The notes below the pieces were generated by a model. The model had not been told where the DNA came from. It saw only the letters and a list, made by a program, of their open reading frames with translations, and did no database searches. DNA of 64,000 nucleotides. It comes from Nocardia higoensis NBRC 100133 (lineage in GTDB: Bacteria > Actinomycetota > Actinomycetes > Mycobacteriales > Mycobacteriaceae). The stretch covers positions 62,001-126,000 of the forward strand of contig NZ_BAGA01000102.1 in the NCBI RefSeq assembly GCF_000308595.1, in the 5' to 3' direction. The translations under genes were made by a program, and so were the position numbers. Shown here in pieces: positions 34,770 through 42,492 of this stretch. The stretch's first letter is position 1. Each line of letters opens with the position of its first letter.

Positions 34770-35425
34770 CAGGAACCACCGCCGCCGGTGCTCTTGCTGC
34801 CCAGGCCGCCACGCTGAATCGTGGTGCCGGACTTGGTGGTGATGTTCGCGCTCTTGGGCTTGATGGTGGTGCCGCCGACGGGCGGCTTGCCGACGGTGTT
34901 GTTGCCGCCGTAGTAATAGCGGTACTGCGGGCCGCCACCCAGGATGATCAACGAGCCGGTGCCGGAGCCGTTACCGTCGACGAATCCGCTCTGCCCCGGA
35001 GTGCAGTACCGGTCTTCGACGACCACCTCTTCGCCGTTCTCCGTCTTCACGCAGTACGCCGTCACATCGGGCGCAGTGAGGGCCCGATACGCGAGATATC
35101 CGCCGCCGACCAGGCCCGCCACCCCGACGATCGCCACACCACCGATCAGCACCCGGTTACGGGTGCGACGCTTGGCCGCGGCGGCCGCGGCCTCGGCGCG
35201 CGCTTTGTCCGCGGCCTGCCTGCGAGCCTTGTCCCTCGCGCGAGCCTCGGCCACGGTCGGCGGCCGCGGCTGGGTGACCCCGGGCTCCTGCCGCTGCACG
35301 CTGCCGGCGAACGGCGGCTGCCGGTCGCCGGGCACATCGGGTTGCGGCGGTTGCCAACCCGGCTGCGGCGTGTGCTCCGGACCGGAGTCCTGCGGAGTCC
35401 CGTCCCCCTGCCCCGGCGTATTCAC
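34769..35425 (-). CDS. YgiB/DUF1190-like single-pass membrane protein
   Basis: From the GTG at 35425 (GGGGAG six bases upstream) the protein has 218 residues. A Pro/Gln-rich disordered start (1-56) and a basic Ala/Lys/Arg helix (about 59-90) precede one membrane segment (91-115). An exterior part has C125 and C141, Tyr/Gly-rich turns (GGGPQYRYYYGGNNTVGKP) and a Thr/Gly-rich end with IQRGGLGSKSTGGGGS. The tail resembles E. coli YgiB, whose end is also RGGFG-like. A longer start at 35482 would overlap acyP. Assignment to the family rests mainly on operon context and the tail. Confidence 0.7.
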   Translation of the reverse strand: MNTPGQGDGTPQDSGPEHTPQPGWQPPQPDVPGDRQPPFAGSVQRQEPGVTQPRPPTVAEARARDKARRQAADKARAEAAAAAAKRRTRNRVLIGGVAIVGVAGLVGGGYLAYRALTAPDVTAYCVKTENGEEVVVEDRYCTPGQSGFVDGNGSGTGSLIILGGGPQYRYYYGGNNTVGKPPVGGTTIKPKSANITTKSGTTIQRGGLGSKSTGGGGS

Positions 35426-35456
35426 CGCCGGCTCCCCGTCGGCATCGCACCCTCCA

Positions 35457-35753
35457 CTAGCGCTCCTCGAATCCGGCGACATCTCCCCGCGCGGTCTCCC
35501 AGCTTTCCACAACCAGATCGACCCGGCCAGGTGTCGTGCCGGAACGCAGGAGTGCGAGCAACCGGTCGCAATCCGCCCGCGATCCCTCGGCAACCACATG
35601 GACCCGGCCATCGGCGGAATTGCGGGCGAAGCCGGCCAATCCGAGTTCGAGAGCACGGGCCCGGGTCCACCACCGGAACCCGACTCCCTGTACCCGCCCG
35701 TGCACCCAGGCGCTGAGGCGTGCCCTGGTGCCCGCGTCCTCGCGTTCGCTCAT
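35457..35753 (-). CDS. acyP: acylphosphatase
   Basis: Acylphosphatase hydrolyses carboxyl-phosphate bonds. The 98-residue protein has VHGRVQGVGFRWWTRARALELG with the phosphate-binding R27 and N45 in GFARNSADGRV, the two catalytic residues of the family. The start at 35753 (MSEREDAG) is preferred over longer forms (up to 35804). In M. tuberculosis acyP lies between smc and an OsmC-like gene. Here the OsmC neighbour is kept but smc is 7 kb away. Confidence 0.92.
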   Translation of the reverse strand: MSEREDAGTRARLSAWVHGRVQGVGFRWWTRARALELGLAGFARNSADGRVHVVAEGSRADCDRLLALLRSGTTPGRVDLVVESWETARGDVAGFEER

Positions 35754-35834
35754 GCCCGACAGCATGCCGGGCACCGGATACGTACAGGGCAGCGGGTCGC
35801 CCACCCGCCGATCGTCACGCGTGGTGAGCGGGAT

Positions 35835-36275
35835 TCACAAGGTGTCGACGTCGAACGACAGCGTCACCTTCGTGCCCGCTTTCAAGGTGCGTCCGACGGT
35901 GCACACCTTGTCGATGGCCCGCTGCACGGTCACCAGCAGTCGCTCGCGCTCCTGCTCGCCGAGCTCGCTCAGATCCAGTTCGAAGATCTCCTCCAACTGC
36001 GGGTAGACCTCGTTCTCCCGGTCGGCGTCGCCGGAGACCCGGATGGTGGCGTCGAAGCTGTCACCGAGCTTGCGGGAGAGCGGGAAGTCGGCGCTCAGAC
36101 CGGAGCAGGCGGCCAGCGCGATCTTGAGCAGCTCACCCGGGGTGAAGGCACCGGGCACGCCCTGCGAGGCGATCTTCACCTCCGCGCCGCGGGAACTGCG
36201 GCCGGTATAGGCCCTGGTGCCGGTGCGTTCGACCCACAGCGTGGTCGGCGCATCGGTAGCGGTTGTATCAGCCAT
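35835..36275 (-). CDS. OsmC/Ohr family protein (Rv2923c-like)
   Basis: OsmC/Ohr proteins reduce organic hydroperoxides with two cysteines. The 146-residue protein has FTPGELLKIALAACSGLSADF (C57) and AIDKVCTVGRTL (C125), the spacing of the catalytic pair, and an N-terminal RGAEVKI strand. M. tuberculosis Rv2923c occupies the same place next to acyP. Alkyl hydroperoxide or lipoyl/mycothiol recycling is likely, but the reductant is not visible. The gene lies 81 bases before acyP and could share its transcript. Confidence 0.92.
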   Translation of the reverse strand: MADTTATDAPTTLWVERTGTRAYTGRSSRGAEVKIASQGVPGAFTPGELLKIALAACSGLSADFPLSRKLGDSFDATIRVSGDADRENEVYPQLEEIFELDLSELGEQERERLLVTVQRAIDKVCTVGRTLKAGTKVTLSFDVDTL

Positions 36276-36435
36276 AGCGTGAATCCTGCCATTCGTGTCC
36301 GGAGCGACCCCGTCGAGATCGGCTCACACCCGGCAACACCGGAGACACCGGCGGACATTCCGCACGCGGCGCACGCCACACGGCCGCGGACGAGAGTGCG
36401 GTGCCGCGACCGAACGGGCAGCACCGCACCGCGGA

Positions 36436-36624
36436 CTAGCGGCGGCGCTGGGAGCCGGCGACACGACCGCGGCCGTGCGCGCGCGGGTCGATCTGCTCGG
36501 CGGGCGCGGCCGACACGGCGTCGGGGCTGCTGAAGACCGGGCGGGGCACGGCGGCGACGGGCGCGGTCTCGTTCTTCTCCGGAGTCGCCAGGTGGCTGAA
36601 CGACGGACGGTCATCATGCGTCAT
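36436..36624 (-). CDS. short disordered hypothetical protein
   Basis: A 62-residue frame starts at the ATG at 36624 (MTHDDRPSFSHLATPEKNE) with GGAG about seven bases upstream. It is Ala/Pro-rich and ends with a basic run (RAHGRGRVAGSQRRR). It has no signal peptide, membrane segment or recognised domain. It is included for its clear ribosome-binding site and position upstream of the OsmC gene on the same strand. It could still be spurious. Confidence 0.45.
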   Translation of the reverse strand: MTHDDRPSFSHLATPEKNETAPVAAVPRPVFSSPDAVSAAPAEQIDPRAHGRGRVAGSQRRR

Positions 36625-37042
36625 GGGGACGCTCCTGTCCCGGCAAGACAGCGGCCGGATCGCAATTCGGAGGCGGCACGGCCACGTCGGCGATGCGCTC
36701 GGAAATCCCCCGAATACCTCCACCCTACGTGGTCGTCGCCCGTTGCGCCTTCATCCCCGTGGAACCACTCGTTGCGTCGTCGGCCACACAGGGCCCTCGG
36801 TGGTCGATCGACCGATACTCCAGCACCCTTTCAGCTATCGCTTGGGCAACGAAAACGTAACGACACGCCTGGCGTGACGGTTGAATCCCGCGAGGCGCGG
36901 TAACACGGCGTCGGCCCCCTCTGATCGTGACATGCGTCACGACAAGCCTCCAGTGAACGGAGACGGCCACATTTCGGCGCCCGGCACTCGGAAGTTGCCG
37001 GGTGAAGCGAGTGCCAACGGTTGTGTCCCTGGAAGGAGGGTC
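36625..37042. other. intergenic region upstream of the glycosyltransferase
   Basis: About 418 bases separate the short hypothetical gene from the glycosyltransferase start. The right half has a CRP-type site (36926-36941) and the GGAAGGAGG ribosome-binding site immediately before 37043. The open frame entering the glycosyltransferase from upstream is unlikely to be used. The left part shows nothing I can name. Confidence 0.5.
36926..36941. promoter_or_regulatory. CRP/GlxR-like site
   Basis: CGTGA-N6-TCACG is a perfect dyad whose core GTGA-N6-TCAC matches the CRP-family consensus TGTGA-N6-TCACA used by mycobacterial CRP and corynebacterial GlxR. It lies 102 bases before the glycosyltransferase start, a plausible place for carbon-source control of that gene and the debranching-type gene behind it. 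Confidence 0.5.
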
Positions 37043-38269
37043 ATGAGCGCAGTGTTCTCGGAGCCGGTTGCGGTGCCACGTGCCGCCACGGACCTTGTGT
37101 CGATCGATCATCCCGGTAGCAAATTGCACATTGCGATGGTTGTTCCGCCCTATTTCGACGTTCCCCCCAAGGCTTACGGCGGGGTCGAGGCGGTCGTCGC
37201 CGATCTCGTCGATTCCCTGGTCGACCGCGGCCATCGGGTCACCCTGATCGGCGCGGGCGAGCCGGGCACCAAGGGCGATCTGATCACGGTGTGGGACCGG
37301 ATCCTGCCCGAACGGCTGGGCGAGCCGTTCCCCGAAGTCGTGCACGCGCTGAAGGTGCGCCGCGCGATCGAGCGCCTGATCGCCACCGACGGCGTGGATC
37401 TGGTGCACGACCACACCTTCGCCGGCCCGCTCAACGCGCCGGTGTATCGAGCGCTCGGGCTGCCGACCGTCATCACGGTGCACGGCCCCGTCGAGGACGA
37501 TTCCTACTGCTACTACAACGAACTCGGCAGCGACGTGGCGCTGGTCGCGATCAGCGATCGCCAGCGCGCGCTCGCACCGGAACTGCCGTGGGTCGGCCGG
37601 GTACACAACGCGCTGCGGGTCAGCGAATGGCCGTACCGGACCGACAAAGAGGACTACGCACTGTTCCTCGGCCGCTTCAACGCGGACAAGGCGCCCCATC
37701 TGGCGCTGGAAGCCGCGCACGCGGCGGGGATCCCGCTCATCCTGGCGGGCAAGTGCAGCGAACCGCCGGAGCAGGCCTACTTCGAGGAGTACGTGCGCCC
37801 GCTGCTCACCGAACGCGATCACGTGTTCGGCCTCGCCGACGCGGCGGCCAAGCGTAAACTTCTCTCCGGCGCACGGTGCCTGCTGTTCCCGATCCGCTGG
37901 GAGGAGCCCTTCGGGATGGTCATGATCGAATCGATGGTGTGCGGAACCCCGGTGGTAGCGCTGCGCGGCGGCGCCGTCTCCGAAGTCCTGGTCGACGGAG
38001 TCACCGGGCGCATCTGTGACGACCCCGCCGAACTGCCCGGCGCGATCGAGGAAGTGCGCTCGATCGATCCGGCCGCCTGCCGTGCCCATGTGCTCGAGAA
38101 CTTCGACGCCGCCGACACCCTCGGTCGCGGCTACGAGCAGGTCTACCGCAGGCTGTTGCTGTCCGAAGCCCTTGCCGGCGCCGGTGATTCGGTGGCCCGC
38201 GGGTTCGGCGCCGCACAATTGACAGCGCCGAAGCGGGTGCGAGCGGTCACCGCGGGCGGGCCCGCGTGA
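37043..38269 (+). CDS. GT4-family glycosyltransferase
   Basis: The 408-residue protein is a GT-B-fold retaining glycosyltransferase. The N-terminal half has MVVPPYFDVPPKAYGGVEAVVADL; the C-terminal half has YALFLGRFNADKAPHLALEAA and the EPFGMVMIESMVCGTPVVAL motif that binds the nucleotide-sugar donor (glutamate pair in the E-x7-E pattern). Donor and acceptor are unknown. The start at 37043 has a near-perfect GGAAGGAGG site. The stop overlaps the GTG of the next gene (GTGA), so the two act together, perhaps on a glucan or polyol glycoside. Confidence 0.9.
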   Translation: MSAVFSEPVAVPRAATDLVSIDHPGSKLHIAMVVPPYFDVPPKAYGGVEAVVADLVDSLVDRGHRVTLIGAGEPGTKGDLITVWDRILPERLGEPFPEVVHALKVRRAIERLIATDGVDLVHDHTFAGPLNAPVYRALGLPTVITVHGPVEDDSYCYYNELGSDVALVAISDRQRALAPELPWVGRVHNALRVSEWPYRTDKEDYALFLGRFNADKAPHLALEAAHAAGIPLILAGKCSEPPEQAYFEEYVRPLLTERDHVFGLADAAAKRKLLSGARCLLFPIRWEEPFGMVMIESMVCGTPVVALRGGAVSEVLVDGVTGRICDDPAELPGAIEEVRSIDPAACRAHVLENFDAADTLGRGYEQVYRRLLLSEALAGAGDSVARGFGAAQLTAPKRVRAVTAGGPA

Positions 38270-40401
38270 GCATGGCCGAATCCACCGGCGGCCCCTCGCC
38301 GCTGAACTCGGGCGAGGCGGCCGGTTTCGGCGGCTCCGGTTCGGTGACGCTGGTGGAAGGCTCGACCTTCTGCCTGTCGAACCGGATGGGTGACGTCGAA
38401 CCCGGCCGCCCGCACGGGTTGTTCTTCCGGGACGCGCGCGTGGTGTCCCGCTGGGAACTGCTCGTCGACGGCAAACCGGCCGAACCGCTGTCGGTGTTCA
38501 GTCCCGAGGCTTTCACGGCCCGCTTCGTCCTGCGCAGACCACCGCAGGCCGGCCTGGCCGACAGCACGTTGCTCGTGGTGCGTGAACGCATCGTCGCCGA
38601 GGGCATGCACGAGACGCTGATTCTGGAGAACATGGGCCGCGAGCCCACAGCGGTCACGTTGGAACTCCACGTCGACGCCGATTTCGTCGATCTGTTCGCG
38701 GTGAAAGAGGGTCGCGCGGGCCATCATCGGGCCGATGTGACCGTCGGCGACGGCGAACTGCTGCTGCACGATCGGGTCGACCGGATGCGCGGGCTGTCGG
38801 TCTCGGCGAGCGTCGAGCCGACCGTGCAGCCCGGCACGCTGACCTGGCGCGCGGTCGTCCCGGTCGGCGGCAGCTGGCAGACCGAGATCATCGCCCAGCC
38901 GACGCTGGGCAATCAGCGTGTGCAGGCGGCCGTTGCGCCGGGTGAGCACTACGGCGTGAGCGCGCCCGGCCGCAAGATCGAGGCGTGGCGCGACACCGCC
39001 ACCGATATTGTCGCCGCCGACCCCACCCTCACCCAGGTGCTGCGCCGCACCGAAAGCGATCTGGGCGCTCTGCAGATCCACGACGATTCCGGTGAGAGCA
39101 GGCCGTTCGTGGCCGCGGGCGCCCCCTGGTTCATGACGCTGTTCGGCCGCGACAGCCTGCTCACCGCATGGATGGCGCTGCCGCTCGCCGTCGATCTCGC
39201 CCTGGGCACGCTGCAGCAGCTGGCCGAATTACAGGGCCGCGCCGTCGATCCGCTCACCGAAGAGGAACCGGGGCGGATCATGCACGAGATGCGCCGCGGC
39301 CCGGCAGGCGGCCAGGTGCTCGGCGGGCAGATCTACTACGGAACGGTGGACGCCACCCCGCTTTTCGTCATGCTGCTGGCCGAGTGTCACCGCTGGGGCG
39401 CCGACGAGGACGCGATCCGGCAATTGCTGCCCGCCGCCGATGCCGCGCTGGACTGGATCACCGACTACGGCGACCGCGACGGCGACGGATTCGTCGAATA
39501 CCGGCGCGCCACCGACCGCGGCCTGATCAATCAGGGTTGGAAGGACAGTTACGACGGCATCAACGACGCCGAAGGGCATCTGGCCGAGGCGCCGATCGCG
39601 TTGTGCGAGGTACAGGGCTATGTGCACGCCGCGCTGCTGGCGCGCGCCGAACTGGCCGAGGCGTTCGGCGAGATACCGCTGGGCAGCCGGCTCCGCGAGC
39701 GGGCCGCCGAGCTGCGGGTGAAGTTCGCCGAGCAGTTCTGGCTACCCGAACGCGGCTGGTACGCCATCGCATTGGACGGGTCGAAGCGCCGCGTCGACGC
39801 GCTGACCAGCAACGCCGCGCACTGTCTGTGGGCGGGGATCGCCGAGGACGAGCACGTCGCCGAACTCGTGCGCCAGTTGTCCGGCCCGGAGATGGACAGC
39901 GGTTTCGGCCTGCGCACCCTGGCCTCGTCGATGGGCGCGTTCAATCCCATGAGCTACCACTGTGGTTCGGTGTGGCCGCACGACACCGCCATCGGAGTGG
40001 CCGGGCTGCTGCGCTATCGGCATGTCCCCGGAGCGGTGGAACTGGCCACCCGGCTCGCGACCGGCCTGCTCGATGCCGCCGCGGCGTTCGACGGCAGGCT
40101 GCCGGAATTGTTCTGCGGTTTCTCACGATCCCGGTTCGCCGTGCCGGTCCCCTACCCCACCTCCTGCTCGCCGCAGGCCTGGGCCAGCGCCGCACCGCTG
40201 TTGCTGGTGCGCGCGTTCCTCGGTCTCGACCCGGACGTACCCGCCCGCACCCTCACCCTCCGCCCGCGCCTGCCCGCGGAATGGGGCCGGGTCTCGCTGA
40301 CCGAGCTACGTCTGGGCGAGATCACCGTCGACCTGGAAGCCGAAGGGACCGAGGTGATCTCCGCCCGAGTGCCGCAGGACTGGCAGCTGATCACCGACTA
40401 A
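38266..40401 (+). CDS. glycogen-debranching-type glycoside hydrolase (amylo-alpha-1,6-glucosidase-like)
   Basis: The 711-residue protein has an N-terminal glycogen-debranching beta-sandwich (about 15-240: VTLVEGSTFCLSNRMGDVEP, HGLFFRDARVVSRWEL). A six-hairpin (alpha/alpha)6 domain follows with FMTLFGRDSLLTAWMALPLAVDLALG, WITDYGDRDGDGFVEY, QGWKDSYDGIND and GSVWPHDTAIGVAGLLRY. This is typical of actinobacterial GH family members near trehalose and glucan genes. The true substrate is uncertain. The GTG at 38266 overlaps the glycosyltransferase stop; an ATG at 38272 is an alternative. Confidence 0.9.
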   Translation: MSMAESTGGPSPLNSGEAAGFGGSGSVTLVEGSTFCLSNRMGDVEPGRPHGLFFRDARVVSRWELLVDGKPAEPLSVFSPEAFTARFVLRRPPQAGLADSTLLVVRERIVAEGMHETLILENMGREPTAVTLELHVDADFVDLFAVKEGRAGHHRADVTVGDGELLLHDRVDRMRGLSVSASVEPTVQPGTLTWRAVVPVGGSWQTEIIAQPTLGNQRVQAAVAPGEHYGVSAPGRKIEAWRDTATDIVAADPTLTQVLRRTESDLGALQIHDDSGESRPFVAAGAPWFMTLFGRDSLLTAWMALPLAVDLALGTLQQLAELQGRAVDPLTEEEPGRIMHEMRRGPAGGQVLGGQIYYGTVDATPLFVMLLAECHRWGADEDAIRQLLPAADAALDWITDYGDRDGDGFVEYRRATDRGLINQGWKDSYDGINDAEGHLAEAPIALCEVQGYVHAALLARAELAEAFGEIPLGSRLRERAAELRVKFAEQFWLPERGWYAIALDGSKRRVDALTSNAAHCLWAGIAEDEHVAELVRQLSGPEMDSGFGLRTLASSMGAFNPMSYHCGSVWPHDTAIGVAGLLRYRHVPGAVELATRLATGLLDAAAAFDGRLPELFCGFSRSRFAVPVPYPTSCSPQAWASAAPLLLVRAFLGLDPDVPARTLTLRPRLPAEWGRVSLTELRLGEITVDLEAEGTEVISARVPQDWQLITD

Positions 40402-40471
40402 CGCACGCTCGCGTCCGAATTCGCCCACACAACTGCCCGGGTGCGCCCGGCGGTCTCACCGACCTGGAGTC

Positions 40472-40675
40472 ATGATGCAGACGTCACTGGACCGACTCGA
40501 CCTCTGGGGATCCGGGCACCGTGACTGCGCGGTCGAACCCACCGATCTCGACCCCGATCTCGCGCGGTTCCTCCGTGCCGTACACGCCGGACACGGCCCG
40601 GCCTGCAGGCAGTACCTGGCGGCCGCCGCCTATCTCGACGCCGCGGGCCGAACCGGATCGACACCGCCCGCCTGA
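40472..40675 (+). CDS. short hypothetical protein downstream of the debranching-type gene
   Basis: A 67-residue frame begins MMQTSLDRLDLWGSGHRDCA with GGAG closely upstream. It contains an amphipathic helix (LARFLRAVHAGHGPACRQYLAAAAYLDAA) and two cysteines. It lies 70 bases after the hydrolase on the same strand and could be cotranscribed. Antisense frames also exist here, so it is uncertain. Confidence 0.45.
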   Translation: MMQTSLDRLDLWGSGHRDCAVEPTDLDPDLARFLRAVHAGHGPACRQYLAAAAYLDAAGRTGSTPPA

Positions 40676-40692
40676 GCGTTGCCCCCGGGCTC

Positions 40693-41757
40693 TCAACCCG
40701 CCGACGCGCCCGCCCAGGCGAGCAACTCCTCGACCGGCCAGGTGTTGATCACCCGCTGCGGCGGCACGCCGGTGGCGACAGCGCGTTCACAGCCGTAGCC
40801 CTGCCAGTCCAGCTGACCGGGCGCGTGGGCATCGGTGTCGACGGAGAACAGGCAGCCCATCTCCACGGCCAGGGTCAACAGCCGAGTGGGCGGGTCGAGA
40901 CGCTCGGGACGGCAGTTGATCTCGACGGCGGTGCCGTACTCCCGGCATGCCTCGAAGACGACCTCGGCGTCGAACTGCGACTCCGGCCGGGTGCCGCGAC
41001 CACCGGTGACCAGCCGTCCTGTGCAGTGCCCGAGCACGTCCACGTTCGGGTTCGCCACCGCATACACCATGCGCTGGGTCATGGCCCCGGAATCGGCGCG
41101 CAGGTTCGAGTGCACGCTGGCCACCACGATGTCGAGTTCGGCGAGCAGATCGGCGCGCTGATCCAGTGTGCCGTCGTCGAGGATGTCGACTTCGATACCG
41201 GTCAGGATGCGGAACGGGGCGAGTTCTTCGTTCAACCGGGCGACCACGTCCAGTTGCCTGCGCAATCGATCGGCGGACAACCCGTTGGCCACGGTGAGAC
41301 GCGGGGAATGGTCGGTGAGGGCGCAGTACTCGTGGCCGAGGGCGGCCGCGACGCGCATCATCTCCTCGATCGGGCTACCGCCGTCGGACCAGTCCGAATG
41401 GGTGTGCAGGTCACCACGCAGCTGTGCGCGCAACGGCTTGCCGGACGCGCCGATGGGCTGGGCGGCGCGGCGTAGCTCGGCGAGCTGGTCGGGCACGTGC
41501 CCCGCGGCTGCCTGCGCGATCACAGCGGCGGTCTTGGGTCCGATGCCGGGCAGATCCCGCCAGGTGTTCGCGGCCCGGTGCGCCCCGAACTCGGCCTCGT
41601 CCAGCCCGGCCACCACATCGGCGGCGCGCCGATAGGCCTTCACCCGATAGGTTTCGGCCCGCTGGCGTTCCAGCCAGAACCCGATCTCGCGCAGTGCCCG
41701 CACCGGCCCCGTCGCGGGGGCCGGGGGCGTCGGGCCCGCCGGATCGGGTGCGGCCAT
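40693..41757 (-). CDS. PHP-domain phosphoesterase with N-terminal helix-hairpin-helix region
   Basis: The 354-residue protein has a short N-terminal PolX-like helical part (VRALREIGFWLERQRAETYRVKAYRRAADVV and LPGIGPKTAAVIAQAA, a helix-hairpin-helix). A PHP domain follows with the metal-binding RGDLHTHSDWSDGGSPIEEM, the late HSPRLTVANG, IEVDIL, ASVHSNLRAD, LGHCTGR and DTDAHAPGQ. It looks like the C-terminal half of bacterial PolX without a polymerase domain, so phosphoesterase or DNA-end processing is likely. It lies one base from the reductase-like gene on the same strand. Confidence 0.87.
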   Translation of the reverse strand: MAAPDPAGPTPPAPATGPVRALREIGFWLERQRAETYRVKAYRRAADVVAGLDEAEFGAHRAANTWRDLPGIGPKTAAVIAQAAAGHVPDQLAELRRAAQPIGASGKPLRAQLRGDLHTHSDWSDGGSPIEEMMRVAAALGHEYCALTDHSPRLTVANGLSADRLRRQLDVVARLNEELAPFRILTGIEVDILDDGTLDQRADLLAELDIVVASVHSNLRADSGAMTQRMVYAVANPNVDVLGHCTGRLVTGGRGTRPESQFDAEVVFEACREYGTAVEINCRPERLDPPTRLLTLAVEMGCLFSVDTDAHAPGQLDWQGYGCERAVATGVPPQRVINTWPVEELLAWAGASAG

Positions 41758-42339
41758 CTAGCGGATCCTGCTGTATTTCAGGAAGGCGACGCCGTCCTCG
41801 AAGACACGGCTGGTGATCACCCGGAACTGCGCGGGCTGGGGCAGACGCGGCCCCGAACCGAACAGCGACCGCCCCCGGCCGAGCACGATCGGATACAGCT
41901 TGAGGAAGATCTGATCGATCTCGGGCAGCAGCGCCTGCGCCAGCTCACCGCCGCCGCACAGCCAGATGCCCAGGCCCTTCTCCTGTTTGAGCTCGCGGAC
42001 CCGGGCGAGCGGGTCGGCGGCGATCAATTCGACGCCGTCGCCGGGGCTCTCCGGCAAGGTGGTGGACACGACGAACTGCCGCAGATGCTCGTAGGGACTG
42101 GACGTACCGGTGCGCACCCCGAAATCGTGCGTCTTGCGGCCCATCAGAACGGTGTCGAAGGACGCGTTGCGCTTGGCGATGCCCAACGACTCCCTGACCT
42201 TGGTAGGCAGCGTCTCCGGGTACTGCGCCGTGATCGCCTGGCTGTGGTCGCCACCGACCGGGAAGAAGTCGACCGACCCTTCCTCGGTGGCGATGAAGCC
42301 ATCGATCGTAGCGGCCACGTAGTAGGTGAGCTTGCGCAT
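41758..42339 (-). CDS. RibD C-terminal / dihydrofolate-reductase-like protein
   Basis: The 193-residue protein belongs to the RibD_C family: YVAATIDGFIATEEGSVDFF, TVLMGRKTHDFG, FVVSTTLPE, GLGIWLCGGGELAQALLPEID and LYPIVLGRGRSLF. It should bind NADPH. It lacks the deaminase half of RibD, so it is not a riboflavin enzyme by context. Two adjacent ATGs lie at 42342 and 42339; the second is better spaced from AGGAAGG. The PHP gene starts one base after its stop. Confidence 0.88.
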   Translation of the reverse strand: MRKLTYYVAATIDGFIATEEGSVDFFPVGGDHSQAITAQYPETLPTKVRESLGIAKRNASFDTVLMGRKTHDFGVRTGTSSPYEHLRQFVVSTTLPESPGDGVELIAADPLARVRELKQEKGLGIWLCGGGELAQALLPEIDQIFLKLYPIVLGRGRSLFGSGPRLPQPAQFRVITSRVFEDGVAFLKYSRIR

Positions 42340-42492
42340 CATGTCCTTCCTCCGGCGGCACATATCGTCGGGCCGTCCCGAGGCAACGGTATCGCGCAGA
42401 ACGCGGCTCCCGCAGGCCTTGGCCGACAAGCGGAGCGCAACGATTCGACACGCTCGCCGATTCGGAGAAGGGCCGGGACACGGCCGGGGGAC

